A DNA stretch of 64,000 bases from Salinarchaeum sp. Harcht-Bsk1. Lineage in GTDB: Archaea > Halobacteriota > Halobacteria > Halobacteriales > Salinarchaeaceae. The notes below the pieces were generated by a model. The model saw only the letters and a program-made list of their open reading frames with translations, was not told the DNA's origin and ran no database searches. The stretch lies in assembly GCF_000403645.1 (NCBI RefSeq), contig NC_021313.1, positions 186,001 to 250,000 on the forward strand. Reading direction: 5' to 3'. This document shows positions 17,235 through 26,029 of this stretch, piece by piece (position 1 is the stretch's first letter; every line of letters begins with the position of its first letter). A program made the translations under genes and the position numbers.

Positions 17235-18004
17235 GCGTCGTCACCCCCGTTACCTGCGCCGTCGGTCGCTGGCCCAGTCGGAACGACGTCAGAGACGTCT
17301 TCGACGTAGTCGAGCTCGCCGTCCAGCAGATGAACGATACGCTCGGCGCGTTCGGCGATGTGGCGCTCGTGGGTCACCATCAGGATCGTCCGCCCCGATG
17401 CGTGGAGCTCCTCGAAGAGCTCCATGATGTCGGCACCGGTCTCGCTGTCGAGATTGCCGGTCGGCTCGTCGGCGAGAATGAGGGTCGGCTCGTTGGCGAG
17501 CGCACGAGCGATCGCGACGCGCTGGCGCTGGCCGCCGGAGAGCTCGTTCGGGGCGTGGTCGAGCCGATCGCCGAGGCCGACCCGGTCGAGCAGCGTCTTT
17601 GCACGGCTGCGTCGACCTTCGTCGACGACGTCGTTGAACACCATCGGGAGCGTGACGTTCTCGGCGGCGCTGAGCCGGGGCATCAGGTTGAACGTCTGGA
17701 AGACGAACCCGATCTTCGTCCCGCGGAGCTTCGCCCGCTGGGCGCCGGAGAGATCGCCCACCGAGCGGCCGTCGATCTCGACCGTTCCCTCGTCTGGCGT
17801 GTCCAGACAGCCCAGCATGTTCATGAGCGTACTCTTGCCCGATCCACTCGGGCCCATGACAGCAGTAAACGACCCTTCTTCGAGGGTCAACGAGAGATTC
17901 TGTAACGCGTGGACCGGTTCCCCCATATAGTACGTTCGTCCGACGTTGTGCGCGGCGACGACGCCCGAGCTAGGGCTATCGCCTCGGCGCTCTGCATCCA
18001 CCAT
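17231..18004 (-). CDS. MacB/LolD-like ABC transporter ATPase (operon 2)
   Basis: A 257-residue ATPase, nearly identical to the operon 1 ATPase from residue 17 ([13 protein letters not shown]) through about residue 130, with [24 protein letters not shown] and [12 protein letters not shown]. The frame is open far upstream (to 18436), but the ATG at 18004 ([14 protein letters not shown]) is chosen because a TTTTATA box lies 28-34 bases before it and the paralogue starts at the matching place. A perfect 10-base inverted repeat (18010-18034) fills the gap between the box and the start codon and is probably an operator. Confidence 0.93.
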   Translation of the reverse strand: MVDAERRGDSPSSGVVAAHNVGRTYYMGEPVHALQNLSLTLEEGSFTAVMGPSGSGKSTLMNMLGCLDTPDEGTVEIDGRSVGDLSGAQRAKLRGTKIGFVFQTFNLMPRLSAAENVTLPMVFNDVVDEGRRSRAKTLLDRVGLGDRLDHAPNELSGGQRQRVAIARALANEPTLILADEPTGNLDSETGADIMELFEELHASGRTILMVTHERHIAERAERIVHLLDGELDYVEDVSDVVPTGPATDGAGNGGDDA

Positions 18005-18009
18005 CGTGG

Positions 18010-18038
18010 ATAGGCTCTCGACTGGAGAGCCTATAAAA
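18010..18038 (-). promoter_or_regulatory. Promoter and 25-bp palindromic operator of ABC operon 2
   Basis: ATAGGCTCTC (18010-18019) and GAGAGCCTAT (18025-18034) form a perfect 10-base inverted repeat around the 5-base spacer GACTG. The distal arm overlaps the TTTTATA box (complement of 18032-18038) and the proximal arm reaches the expected transcription start. A bound dimer would block the promoter, so a repressor site is the simplest reading. Confidence 0.7.
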
Positions 18039-18113
18039 CGGCCTACCGAGTTGCGGGATCCGAAACTCGGCGGGGTGTCAAACGAGTCTATCGATGGTAG
18101 ACGCGGATGAACT

Positions 18114-18386
18114 CTAGAAGAACCGGCGTGCGGACCAGTACAGGCCCTGGAGCAGATTGCTGAGTACGCCAATCGGATCGATCCCGGCGTCCGGGTCCGT
18201 CGTCGGTTCGAACGCGTCCTCGAGCGTCCCGTCGGAGACGCGAACGACCTCGCCCGTGTGGCGCCGCCGACCGTCCTCGTTCGTGACGCGAAGGAGACAA
18301 ACCGTGTCGGTCGTGCCGACCACCCGATAGGTGCCGGTGGGCGCTGCCGCCCCCACTGATCGGTAGTGGTCTCCGATCTCGGCCAT
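18114..18386 (-). CDS. Small conserved haloarchaeal protein, function unknown
   Basis: A 90-residue protein beginning [20 protein letters not shown] and ending in an aromatic/basic tail ([13 protein letters not shown]). It has a beta-rich pattern ([40 protein letters not shown]) that suggests a small barrel. The frame extends far upstream as an antisense shadow of the HD gene; the ATG at 18386 is chosen because the recognisable part begins there and does not overlap the HD gene start at 18519. I recall similar short proteins in other haloarchaea but cannot name a family. Divergent from the HD hydrolase. Confidence 0.6.
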   Translation of the reverse strand: MAEIGDHYRSVGAAAPTGTYRVVGTTDTVCLLRVTNEDGRRRHTGEVVRVSDGTLEDAFEPTTDPDAGIDPIGVLSNLLQGLYWSARRFF

Positions 18387-18518
18387 GGTGAGCGTGCCCG
18401 CGCCAGCACCGAGTAGGTGACGGTGAGCGATCCCATCGCGCCATTCGAACGGGAGAAGTACGTTCACGTCCACCGCAGTCCCGAATCCTTGAAGTGGAAC
18501 TGCGATGCCAGTCGAACT

Positions 18519-19187
18519 ATGACCACGGTCCCCGACGCGCTCCCGAACTGGGAGGTTCCCGGTGCAACGGAGCGGCCCTATCCAGCCGTCGCAGCGGAGA
18601 TGCAGCGAACGCTCGCAGACGACTCCTCCGGCCACGACCTCGCACACGCCTGGCGCGTCTTCTCGCTCGGTCGATCGATCGCGAAGAAGGAAGGCGCCGA
18701 TCCACACGTGGTTGGCCTCGCCGCGCTCGTCCACGATCACCATCGCGTCGTGAACGGCCACGAGTTCGTCCACCCGGAGGCGACGCTCGACGACGTCGAA
18801 GCGATCCTCACGTCGGCCGAGGTGACGAACACCGCGACGATCGACGCGGTCAAACACTGCGTCGCCGTCCACGACGATTACGAGTACCGGGACGATCCCA
18901 GGAATCCGGAGACGATCGAGGCCGAAGTGTTGCAGGACGCCGACAACCTCGACGCGCTCGGCGCCGTCGGCGTCGGTCGCTGCTTCGCCTTCGGCGGCGA
19001 TCGCGGGCTCCCGCTCTGGCGACCCGATCGCGACGATCCCTGCGTTCTCGGTCACTTCGACGAGAAGCTGTACAAGCTCGAAGCCGAGTGCAACACCGAG
19101 ACGGCGCGTGCGATGGCTGCCGACAGGATCGCCTTTCTCGAGGAGTTCGCCGAGCGGTTTCGGCAGGAGTGGCGCGGTGAGTTGTAG
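18519..19187 (+). CDS. HD-domain metal-dependent phosphohydrolase
   Basis: A 222-residue cytoplasmic HD-superfamily protein (YedJ/COG1418-like), probably a nucleotide or phosphate-ester hydrolase. Metal-binding residues are visible: His39-Asp40 region in SSGHDLAHAWRV, the HD pair in VHDHHR (residues 72-73), and the later Asp in LQDADNLDALGA. The ATG at 18519 gives the family's usual start with a short N-terminal helix before the first His; the longer open frame upstream lacks family resemblance. It stands alone between a small unknown gene and an aldehyde dehydrogenase gene. The substrate is not evident. Confidence 0.85.
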   Translation: MTTVPDALPNWEVPGATERPYPAVAAEMQRTLADDSSGHDLAHAWRVFSLGRSIAKKEGADPHVVGLAALVHDHHRVVNGHEFVHPEATLDDVEAILTSAEVTNTATIDAVKHCVAVHDDYEYRDDPRNPETIEAEVLQDADNLDALGAVGVGRCFAFGGDRGLPLWRPDRDDPCVLGHFDEKLYKLEAECNTETARAMAADRIAFLEEFAERFRQEWRGEL

Positions 19188-19307
19188 CCCGTTGGAACTG
19201 CTGTAGCAGTTCCCTCCGATGACGGTGGCGTGGGTATGGTGAACTGCCTCGGCGTTTGTGGTAGTGTACCAAACTACTTTGCTCTGCGATATCGTTTATA
19301 GCAGACG

Positions 19308-20789
19308 ATGGCGACACCCGAACAACAGACCGAATCCGGGTGGGACCGGATGTACGTCGACGGCGAGTGGCGCGAAGCATCGGGCGGCGACACCATGCCC
19401 GTCGAGAACCCCGCGACGCGGGAGCCGTTCACGGAGGTCCCTGCGGCGACGGCGGCAGACGTGGATGCTGCCTACGAAGCCGCAGCCGCCGCACAGCCCG
19501 AGTGGGCAGCGAAATCTCGCGAGGAGCGCCTGGAGTACGTCCAGGCCGCTCACGACCACCTCCAGGAGCGCTTCGAGGAGGTCGTCGGGCTGCTCGCCCG
19601 TGAGGGTGGAAGTGCACAGAACAAAGCGACCGGCGAGGTCGCGATCTCGCTCTCGGACTTCAAAACGGCACTCCAGCAGGAGCCACCTGCGGACGAGGAA
19701 CGGGAGTCGGCCTTCTTCGGCGAGAGCAAGACCCACCACATCGTCCAGGAACCGGTGGGCGTCGTCGGGATCATCTCACCGTGGAACTACCCGCTCCACC
19801 TCTCGACGCGGGCGCTGGCACCGGCACTCGCACTCGGCAACACCGTCGTGTTGAAGCCCGCGACTGACACGCCGATCACCGGCGGGCTCCTCCTCGCGGA
19901 AATCGCCGACGAGGTCGGCTTCCCGGACGGCGTGGTGAACGTCGTCACGGGCCGCGGCTCGGAGATCGGCGACCGAATGGCGGGTCATCCGGTCCCGCGA
20001 GTGCTCTCCTTCACCGGCTCGACCTCCGTCGGCAAGTCCGTCGCGAGCGCGGCGGGCAGCACCGTCACACTGCCAGCCCTCGAACTCGGTGGCAACGCAC
20101 CCAACGTCGTGACCGAAGACGTCGACGTCGAGCAGGCGGCGAAGATCGGCGCCGTGGGGTCGTTCACCCACCAGGGCCAGGTCTGTATCTCGATCAACCG
20201 CCACCTCGTGCACGAGGACGTCTACGACGAGTACGTCGAGCTGCTCGCCGAGCACGCCGAATCGCTGGCGGTCGGCGACCCCTCCGAGAATCCGGCGGTC
20301 GACTTCGGGCCAGTCGTGAACGAGACCCAGCGCGACGACCTCCTCGAGTTCGTCGAGCAGTCCGTCGACGAGGGCGCCACGCTCGAAACCGGCGGCGACG
20401 CCGACGGACTGTTCGTCGAGCCGACCGTGCTCTCCGACGCGACGAACGACATGGCCGCCGCCTGCGACGAGCACTTCGGTCCGATCGCGCCGGTCATCCC
20501 GATCAGCGGAGACGAGGAGGCAATCGAGCTGGCTAACGACACGGAGTATGGCCTCTCCGCCGCTGTCCAGTGCGACGACGTCGAACGCGCCCGGAGCATC
20601 GCGGATCGAATCGACGCCGGGATGGTGCACGTCAACGACCACCCGATCCAGGACGAGCCCAACGCGCCCTTCGGCGGGATGAAACAGTCCGGTCTCGGCC
20701 GGTACAACGGCGAGTGGATCGTCGACGAACTGCTGGAGACCAAGTGGATCTCCGTCCAGCACGAGGAGCGAGAGTACGATCTGCTGTAG
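19308..20789 (+). CDS. Aldehyde dehydrogenase, XylC/benzaldehyde dehydrogenase-like
   Basis: A 493-residue NAD(P)-dependent aldehyde dehydrogenase oxidising an aldehyde to the acid. Signature blocks are present: IISPWNYPLHLS, FTGSTSVGKSVA, LELGGNAPNVV (catalytic Glu) and HQGQVCIS (catalytic Cys). The C-terminal ANDTEYGLSAAVQ and FGGMKQSGLGRYNG segments resemble benzaldehyde/vanillin dehydrogenases more than betaine aldehyde dehydrogenases. It is followed by an alcohol dehydrogenase on the other strand, so an alcohol-aldehyde-acid path feeding the acyl-CoA synthetase at 22129 is possible. A GTTTATAG element at 19292-19299 is too close to the ATG for a standard promoter, so the true start might be the internal ATG at 19350. 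Confidence 0.9.
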   Translation: MATPEQQTESGWDRMYVDGEWREASGGDTMPVENPATREPFTEVPAATAADVDAAYEAAAAAQPEWAAKSREERLEYVQAAHDHLQERFEEVVGLLAREGGSAQNKATGEVAISLSDFKTALQQEPPADEERESAFFGESKTHHIVQEPVGVVGIISPWNYPLHLSTRALAPALALGNTVVLKPATDTPITGGLLLAEIADEVGFPDGVVNVVTGRGSEIGDRMAGHPVPRVLSFTGSTSVGKSVASAAGSTVTLPALELGGNAPNVVTEDVDVEQAAKIGAVGSFTHQGQVCISINRHLVHEDVYDEYVELLAEHAESLAVGDPSENPAVDFGPVVNETQRDDLLEFVEQSVDEGATLETGGDADGLFVEPTVLSDATNDMAAACDEHFGPIAPVIPISGDEEAIELANDTEYGLSAAVQCDDVERARSIADRIDAGMVHVNDHPIQDEPNAPFGGMKQSGLGRYNGEWIVDELLETKWISVQHEEREYDLL

Positions 20790-20850
20790 GAGCATCCGCG
20801 CGAGCGACCGGAGGGAGCGAGCGCGGTTCGCCGCCGGGAGGCCGGAGGCC

Positions 20851-20868
20851 GACCGTGCGGTCTTTTTT
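20851..20868 (+). terminator. Intrinsic-type terminator after the aldehyde dehydrogenase
   Basis: GACCG (20851-20855) pairs with CGGTC (20858-20862) and is followed directly by six T (20863-20868); a second run of six T occurs at 20877-20882. It lies about 60 bases after the stop codon and shields the convergent alcohol dehydrogenase gene. Confidence 0.65.
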
Positions 20869-20944
20869 GGTCCAGATTTTTTCGAGGAGGGTTCCCACAG
20901 CGAGCCATCGGCTCGCGAGGAAACCCGACGAGAAAAACGGTGAT

Positions 20945-22009
20945 CTAGAACTCCGTAATTACGGGAATCCCGATCGTCTCGTAGTCGTCCATCGACGCGA
21001 GCGTCTCCGGGGCGTCCTCGAGCGAGAGCGTCTCGCCCACGATCTTCTCGGGCTGCAGGGTGCAACGCTCGATGAGGGTAAACAGTTCGTCGTAGCGCAC
21101 CAGCGGCATGCCATAGCTGCCGTGGAAGTCGATCTCCTGGAGCGTCATCTGGTCGACGGGAACGGAAAGCTGGCCGCCGGTGTCGCCCTCGGAGAGCCCG
21201 ATCTGGACGTGGGTTCCGGTCTTGCCGAGCGACCGCACCGCGTTTCCGCAGGTCTCCTCGATGCCGAGCGCGTCGACGGAGACGTCGGCACCGTTGCCGT
21301 CGTTGGCGCGGAAGACTTCGCCGGGGACGTCGTCGACCTCGGCGCCGTTGATCGTGGCCGCCGCGCCGAGTTCGCGGGCGCGATCGAGCTTCGATTCCTG
21401 GACGTCGACGGCGATCGGAACCGCGCCGAGCGCGTCGGCGATGTGGACCGCCGAGAGGCCGACGCCGCCACAGCCGTGGATCGCGACGGTGTCGCCAGGC
21501 CGGAGCCCGGCACGGTCGGTGAGCCCGTGGTAGGCCGTCATGAAGCGACAGCCGAGTGCAGCCATCTCCGTGAAGTCGACGCTGTCTGGAAGCTTCGTGA
21601 CGTTGAAATCTGCCTTGCGAACGGGGAACGCCTCCGCATATGCCCCCTGTGCGGCGCCGATGAATCCGAGGGGCACTGACGTCTCGCAGACGTTAGAGTG
21701 GCCGTTCCGGCAGTAGGGACAGGTGCCATCGCCGAGGTGGAAGGGGACGGTGACGCGGTCGCCCTCCGATAGTGACTCGATCTCGTCCCCGACCTCCGAG
21801 ACGACGCCCGCCGGCTCGTGGCCGAGAATCTGGCCCGGCGACGGCGAGATGCCCATCCACTCCCAGTCGCCCCGCCAGGCGTGCCAGTCGCTCCGACAGA
21901 TCCCACAGGCCTCGGTCTCGACGACGACCTGCTCCGGTCCGGGTTCCGGATAGTCGACCTCCTGCACGGAGAGCGGTTCGCCGTGTGCCTCGAGGACTGC
22001 TGCTCGCAT
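20945..22009 (-). CDS. Zinc-dependent alcohol dehydrogenase (MDR family)
   Basis: A 354-residue medium-chain alcohol dehydrogenase. Catalytic zinc ligands are seen in EACGICRSDWHAW (Cys) and ILGHEPAG (His-Glu), structural zinc cysteines in GTCPYCRNGHSNVC, and the cofactor loop is GCGGVGLSAV. Substrate is unknown, but the neighbours (aldehyde dehydrogenase, acyl-CoA synthetase) suggest oxidation of a primary or 4-hydroxy alcohol. The start is ATG at 22009 (MRAAVLEAHGEPL), preferred over GTG at 22015 because a T-run promoter element inside an inverted repeat (22031-22045) is about 24-32 bases upstream. Confidence 0.92.
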   Translation of the reverse strand: MRAAVLEAHGEPLSVQEVDYPEPGPEQVVVETEACGICRSDWHAWRGDWEWMGISPSPGQILGHEPAGVVSEVGDEIESLSEGDRVTVPFHLGDGTCPYCRNGHSNVCETSVPLGFIGAAQGAYAEAFPVRKADFNVTKLPDSVDFTEMAALGCRFMTAYHGLTDRAGLRPGDTVAIHGCGGVGLSAVHIADALGAVPIAVDVQESKLDRARELGAAATINGAEVDDVPGEVFRANDGNGADVSVDALGIEETCGNAVRSLGKTGTHVQIGLSEGDTGGQLSVPVDQMTLQEIDFHGSYGMPLVRYDELFTLIERCTLQPEKIVGETLSLEDAPETLASMDDYETIGIPVITEF

Positions 22010-22030
22010 ACTCACTCACTTCGGCGAGGT

Positions 22031-22045
22031 GTGGCAAAAAGCCAC
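22031..22045 (-). promoter_or_regulatory. Promoter element inside an inverted repeat, alcohol dehydrogenase gene
   Basis: GTGGC-aaaaa-GCCAC is a perfect 5-base inverted repeat whose loop supplies the T-rich element (CTTTTTG on the minus strand) about 24-32 bases before the ATG at 22009. A similar repeat with an A-run loop lies before the universal stress gene at 59319-59750. Confidence 0.4.
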
Positions 22046-22128
22046 GTACTCGGCCGACCAGGGTGCGATCGTTGCCGCGAAGGACGTCGAAACAGCCCGA
22101 GCGGGACGACTCTCGGCGCGCGACCCAC

Positions 22129-23781
22129 TCAGGACGACGACGGAGCGTTCGCGGCGACCTGTTCGGCAAGTTCCTCGTCCACGTACTCGTCCCGGAGGGT
22201 CCGTTTCGAGAACTTCCCGGTCGAGCCCTTCGGAATCTCGTCGATGAACCGGACGGCGTCCGGCGCCCACCAGCGGGGGTACTCCTCCGCGACGATCGCG
22301 CGAACGTCCTCGCGGAGTGCAGCTTCGTCGGCGCCTTCACGAGAGACCACGAACGCGGCGGGCCGCTCGTCCCACCGTTCGTGTGGCACCGGAACGACAG
22401 CAGCCTCTACCACGTCGTCGAGGCCCATGATGCGGTTCTCGACCTCGACGCTGGCGATCCACTCGCCACCGCTCTTGACGAGGTCGTCCAGCCGGTCCAC
22501 CACGTCGACGTATCCCTCCTCGGTAACGCGGACGATGTCGCCGGTCTTCAGGTAGCCGTCCTCCGTGACGGATTCGGCGGTCGCCTCCGGCGCGTTGAAG
22601 TACTCGGTGCTGACCCAGGGGCCGCGCATCCAGAGTTCGCCGAGGCTCTCGCCGTCCCAGGGGACCTCCTCGCCGTCCTCGTCGATCACTTTGAACTCGA
22701 CGCCGGGGAGGGCGATCCCGGCGGACAGCGATCGGAGTTCGTCGAGTTCCTCCCCAGATGGATCGGTGCCCGGCTTCGGCGCGTAGGCGTGGGTGACCGG
22801 GGTCGTCTCGGTCATGCCGTAGCCCGAGACGAGGTCCACGTCGTGGGTTTCGCGCCAGTCCCGAATGAGCGATTTCGGCGTCGCGGAGCCGCCGCTCAGG
22901 AAGTACCGAATCGTCGAAAAGTCGACGTCGGTGTCCCGGGCGTACTCGAGGAGGTCCATGAACACGGTCGGAACGGCCGCCGAGAGCGTCACGTCCTCCG
23001 CCTCGATCATCTGGGCGAGGTCCTCCGGTTCGGGTGCCGGCCCCGGCAGGACCGTCTTCGCGCCCGCGGCGATCGTCGCGAAGGGTCGTGACCACCCGCT
23101 GACGTGGAACATCGGCACGTAGGTCAACTCGACGTCGTCGGAGCGGATCCCGACCTCGCCGGTCATGATCGCCATCACCTGCGTCCAGTACATCTTCTGG
23201 GTGTACTCGACGCCCTTGGGCTTGCCCGTCGTCCCCGAGGTGTAGCACATCCCGGCTGGCTGGTCTTCGGGAAGCTCAGGGAACTCGTAGTTGGGATCGC
23301 CGTCTGCGATGAACGACTCGTAGTCCACGACCGGTTCGAGTGACGTCTCGGGGACCTGATCGCCCATCACGACGTACTGCTCGACCGACGCGAAGGCGTC
23401 CTCGTCGTAGGCTTCCTCGAGGCGCTCCAGCATCACGGGGTCCACGACCAGAATTCGATCCTGGGCGTCGTCGACGATGTGCTGGATGTGCGCGTCGGGC
23501 AACAGCAGGTTGATCATGTGGACCTGGGCACCCATGCAGGAGACGCCGTAGTAGCACTCCTGGTGCCAGTGATTGTTCCACGCGAACGTCGCGACGCGAT
23601 CGCCGCGCTCGACGCCCGCCTGCTCCAGCGCCGACGCGAGTTTCCGACAGCGCTCGGCGTACTCCGCGAACGTGTATCGATGCATCCCCTGGTGCGTGCG
23701 CGAGACTATCTCTTGCTCCGGATAGACTCGCTCGCCGCGCCACAGGAACGACCGTAGGTTGAGGTTGGCACCACCTGGCAT
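22129..23781 (-). CDS. Medium/long-chain acyl-CoA synthetase (AMP-forming)
   Basis: A 550-residue adenylate-forming enzyme that activates a carboxylic acid to acyl-CoA through acyl-AMP. The phosphate loop is YTSGTTGKPKG, the motif SGYGMTETTPV follows, then KTGDIVRV and the C-terminal catalytic lysine in GSTGKFSKRTL. The N-terminus (MPGGANLNLRSFLWRGERVY) and length match the AlkK/FadD3-like group for medium-chain and related acids. The promoter GTTTAAT (complement of 23809-23815) is 28-34 bases before the start. It is the likely entry enzyme of the catabolic block up to 31569, comparable to LvaE in levulinate catabolism; substrate is inferred only. Confidence 0.92.
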   Translation of the reverse strand: MPGGANLNLRSFLWRGERVYPEQEIVSRTHQGMHRYTFAEYAERCRKLASALEQAGVERGDRVATFAWNNHWHQECYYGVSCMGAQVHMINLLLPDAHIQHIVDDAQDRILVVDPVMLERLEEAYDEDAFASVEQYVVMGDQVPETSLEPVVDYESFIADGDPNYEFPELPEDQPAGMCYTSGTTGKPKGVEYTQKMYWTQVMAIMTGEVGIRSDDVELTYVPMFHVSGWSRPFATIAAGAKTVLPGPAPEPEDLAQMIEAEDVTLSAAVPTVFMDLLEYARDTDVDFSTIRYFLSGGSATPKSLIRDWRETHDVDLVSGYGMTETTPVTHAYAPKPGTDPSGEELDELRSLSAGIALPGVEFKVIDEDGEEVPWDGESLGELWMRGPWVSTEYFNAPEATAESVTEDGYLKTGDIVRVTEEGYVDVVDRLDDLVKSGGEWIASVEVENRIMGLDDVVEAAVVPVPHERWDERPAAFVVSREGADEAALREDVRAIVAEEYPRWWAPDAVRFIDEIPKGSTGKFSKRTLRDEYVDEELAEQVAANAPSSS

Positions 23782-24029
23782 ACGGGTTGATAACTATACC
23801 CAAAGATGATTAAACTATTCCTCCGTGCACCGGTCGAATCCGTCGTAGCACGATGCTACCGGCATCGTCGGTACGTCCTCGCGCATTGTCGCGCCGTTAG
23901 CGTGTGGTTCGTGTCCGGCCGAACAGGTGCCGATTCGGCGACGGCGAAGCTCGACGAACCGAAGCTGGCGAACCTTTATTCGCTCCCCAGGTGATGTGCC
24001 AGTATGTCACACACCACGGAGGCTTGCCG
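23782..24029. promoter_or_regulatory. Divergent promoter region of acyl-CoA synthetase and crotonase
   Basis: It holds the minus-strand box GTTTAAT (23809-23815) for the synthetase and CCTTTATT (about 23974-23981) for the crotonase. A perfect 6-base inverted repeat GTAGCA-cga-TGCTAC (23845-23859) lies between them, a possible site for a shared regulator. GGAGG at 24018-24022 is the crotonase ribosome-binding site. Confidence 0.45.
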
Positions 24030-24824
24030 ATGAGCGACACGGTGTTGCTCGAGGTCGACGACGAGATCGCGACGCTAACCCTGAACCGACCCGATCGAAT
24101 GAACCCCCTCACGGGACCGATCGCCACGGGACTCGGCGACCGGCTCGACGATCTGGAGGAGCGCGACGACGTGCGTTGCGTGGTCCTCGAGGGGAAGGGA
24201 CGGGCGTTCTCGGCTGGCGGCGACATCCAGGGCATGAAGGACCGGCTGGAGGCCGACGTCACGCTCGACGAGTCCAGGGCAGCGCTCGAACGCGGGTTGA
24301 GCGACACGATGCGCTCGCTGGTCAACTGCTCCTATCCGACCGTCGCCAAAGTCGACGGGCCGGCGATCGGCGCCGGCGCAAACCTCGCGATCGCTTGCGA
24401 CGTGCTCCTCGCCAGCGAAACGGCCAGGATCGGCTTCTCGTTCAACCAGGTCGGCCTCAGCATCGACGGCGGCACCTCGTACCTGCTGCCACGAATCGTC
24501 GGCGTCAACGTCGCGAAGGAGCTCGTCTTCACGGGCGAGATCTGCGACGCTGACCGGGCCGAGGAGCTCGGCCTGTTCAACCACGTCTACGCCTAGGACG
24601 CGTTCAGCGAAGAAGTCACAACGATGGTCCAGCGGATCGCGAACGGCCCGACGGTGGCGCTCGGGCACGCGAAGCGACTTCTCCAGGACGGCCTCGACAA
24701 GCCGCTGTCGAGGGCGCTGCAGGACGAAGCCACCGCACAGGGACTCGTCTTCGATAGCGAGGATCACCGGGAGGGCGTCGAGGCGTTCATCGAGGATCGC
24801 GATCCCGAATTCGAAGGACGCTGA
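24030..24824 (+). pseudogene. PaaG-like enoyl-CoA hydratase/isomerase interrupted by one in-frame TAG
   Basis: The reading frame encodes a complete 264-residue-long crotonase except for a TAG at 24594-24596 after HVYA. The frame then resumes at once as DAFSEEVTTMVQRIANGP and runs to a family-like end (AFIEDRDPEFEGR). The oxyanion-hole blocks FSAGGDIQGM and GPAIGAGANLAIACD are present. The GLSIDGGTSYLLPR segment resembles PaaG-type isomerases, and the first hydratase Glu is absent, so isomerase or hydratase of a special type fits. The TAG stands where related proteins often have Glu, so GAG to TAG is the simplest change. Both halves keep normal codon use, which suggests a recent mutation, a sequencing error, or readthrough. 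SD-like GGAGG precedes the ATG. Confidence 0.8.
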
Positions 24825-24894
24825 GGAGCGCCCAGCTGCAAGCCTCGCGGTACCGACCCGCACACTTTCCTACGGCGCCCGCGAATCGGTTGCC

Positions 24895-25971
24895 ATGCCA
24901 GACCGGAGCCAGGAGTACTTCGAGCGCCTCGTCGACCTCGACGCGCTCGAGGCCTTCCTCGAAGCCGAACTCGGCCCCGTCGACCACTACGAGGTCGAGC
25001 GCCACGAGCAGGGTCACTCGAACGAGACGCTGTTCGTTCAGTGGGGAGACGACGAACTGGTCGTTCGACGTCCGCCGCCCGGTGCGACGGCGGAGACGGC
25101 CCACGACGTCCTGCGCGAGTACGCGTTCATCGACGCGCTGCAGGACACCGCCGTCCCCGTTCCATCGACGGTCACGTCGACCGACGATCACTCGGTGCTC
25201 GGTAGCGATTTTTACGTGATGGAGCGGGTGGAGGGGACCGTCCTCCGAGCGGGCGAGCCACCGGCGTTCGCGAACGCCGAGGCCCGGGAGCAAACGGGGT
25301 CGGAGCTCGTCGACACGCTCGCGGCAATCCACGGCGTGGACACCGACGCCGTAGGACTCGACGACTTCGGTCACCCCGAGGGGTACACCGAGCGCCAGGT
25401 GGCACGCTGGGGCACGCAGCTCGCCTGGGCGTTCGAGGTCACTGCCGACGAGCGTGAAGTTCCGGAACTGGAGCGCGTCGGGGACTGGCTCGCAGAGCAC
25501 TGCCCGGAGGAGCATCCCCACACGCTCGTCCACGGCGACTACAAGCTCGACAACGTGATGTTCGGCCCACAGCGACCGGTCGAGCTGGTTGCCGTCTTCG
25601 ACTGGGAGATGGCGACGCGGGGCGATCCCCGCTCCGACGTGGGGTGGATGCTGTCCTACTGGCGTGACGCGAAGGATCCCGATCCCGTCGTCGAGGAGCT
25701 TGTAGCCGACTTCATGGAGCACCCCGACTACCCGACGCGGCGGGCGCTGGTCGAGCGCTGGGAGGAGCAGACGGGCCTGGAGTACGCCGAGGAGCACGAC
25801 CGATTCTACCGGACGCTCGCGGTCTACAAGCTCGCGGGCCTCGGCGAGATGTTCTACCGGCGCTACCTCGAGGGGAACGCGGACAACCCGATGTACCCGA
25901 AGATGGAGGAGCGCGTGCCCGCTCTCGCCGAGCGCGCGATTCGCATCATCGAGGGGGAAGAGCCGCTATGA
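24895..25971 (+). CDS. APH-family kinase, ACAD10/ACAD11 kinase-domain type
   Basis: A 358-residue aminoglycoside-phosphotransferase-fold kinase. Its motifs follow the kinase domain of animal ACAD11/ACAD10 and bacterial LvaA: HSNETLFVQW (nucleotide loop), LVVRRPPPGA, DFYVMERVEGTVLR, HGDYKLDNVMF (catalytic Asp) and VFDWEMATRGDP (metal Asp). Those proteins phosphorylate the 4-hydroxyl of 4-hydroxyacyl-CoA so that the phosphate can be eliminated. An antibiotic-resistance role is unlikely from this resemblance and context. It lies 70 bases after the crotonase and just ahead of a MaoC gene, all on the plus strand, with the matching ACAD at 28573. Function is inferred from family motifs. Confidence 0.85.
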   Translation: MPDRSQEYFERLVDLDALEAFLEAELGPVDHYEVERHEQGHSNETLFVQWGDDELVVRRPPPGATAETAHDVLREYAFIDALQDTAVPVPSTVTSTDDHSVLGSDFYVMERVEGTVLRAGEPPAFANAEAREQTGSELVDTLAAIHGVDTDAVGLDDFGHPEGYTERQVARWGTQLAWAFEVTADEREVPELERVGDWLAEHCPEEHPHTLVHGDYKLDNVMFGPQRPVELVAVFDWEMATRGDPRSDVGWMLSYWRDAKDPDPVVEELVADFMEHPDYPTRRALVERWEEQTGLEYAEEHDRFYRTLAVYKLAGLGEMFYRRYLEGNADNPMYPKMEERVPALAERAIRIIEGEEPL

Positions 25972-26029
25972 CCGTTCACCGGGACTCCGAGCCACCGAGC
26001 AGGAGTGCCCAGCTCCGGAGGCGGGGCCG

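Noticed and set aside
18417-18518. An N-terminal extension of the HD protein from the GTG at 18417
   Set aside because: The extra 34 residues show no family match, and the ATG at 18519 gives the normal N-terminus.
24594-24596. Pyrrolysine coding of the in-frame TAG
   Set aside because: Pyrrolysine genes are not known to me from typical Halobacteria, none is in this window, and crotonases have no need for pyrrolysine at this surface position. A nonsense mutation or base error is simpler.
24895-25971. Aminoglycoside resistance kinase
   Set aside because: The fold is shared, but the motif set (FYVMERVEG, RRPPPGA, HGDYKLDNVMF) and the neighbours point to the ACAD10/11-LvaA group instead.
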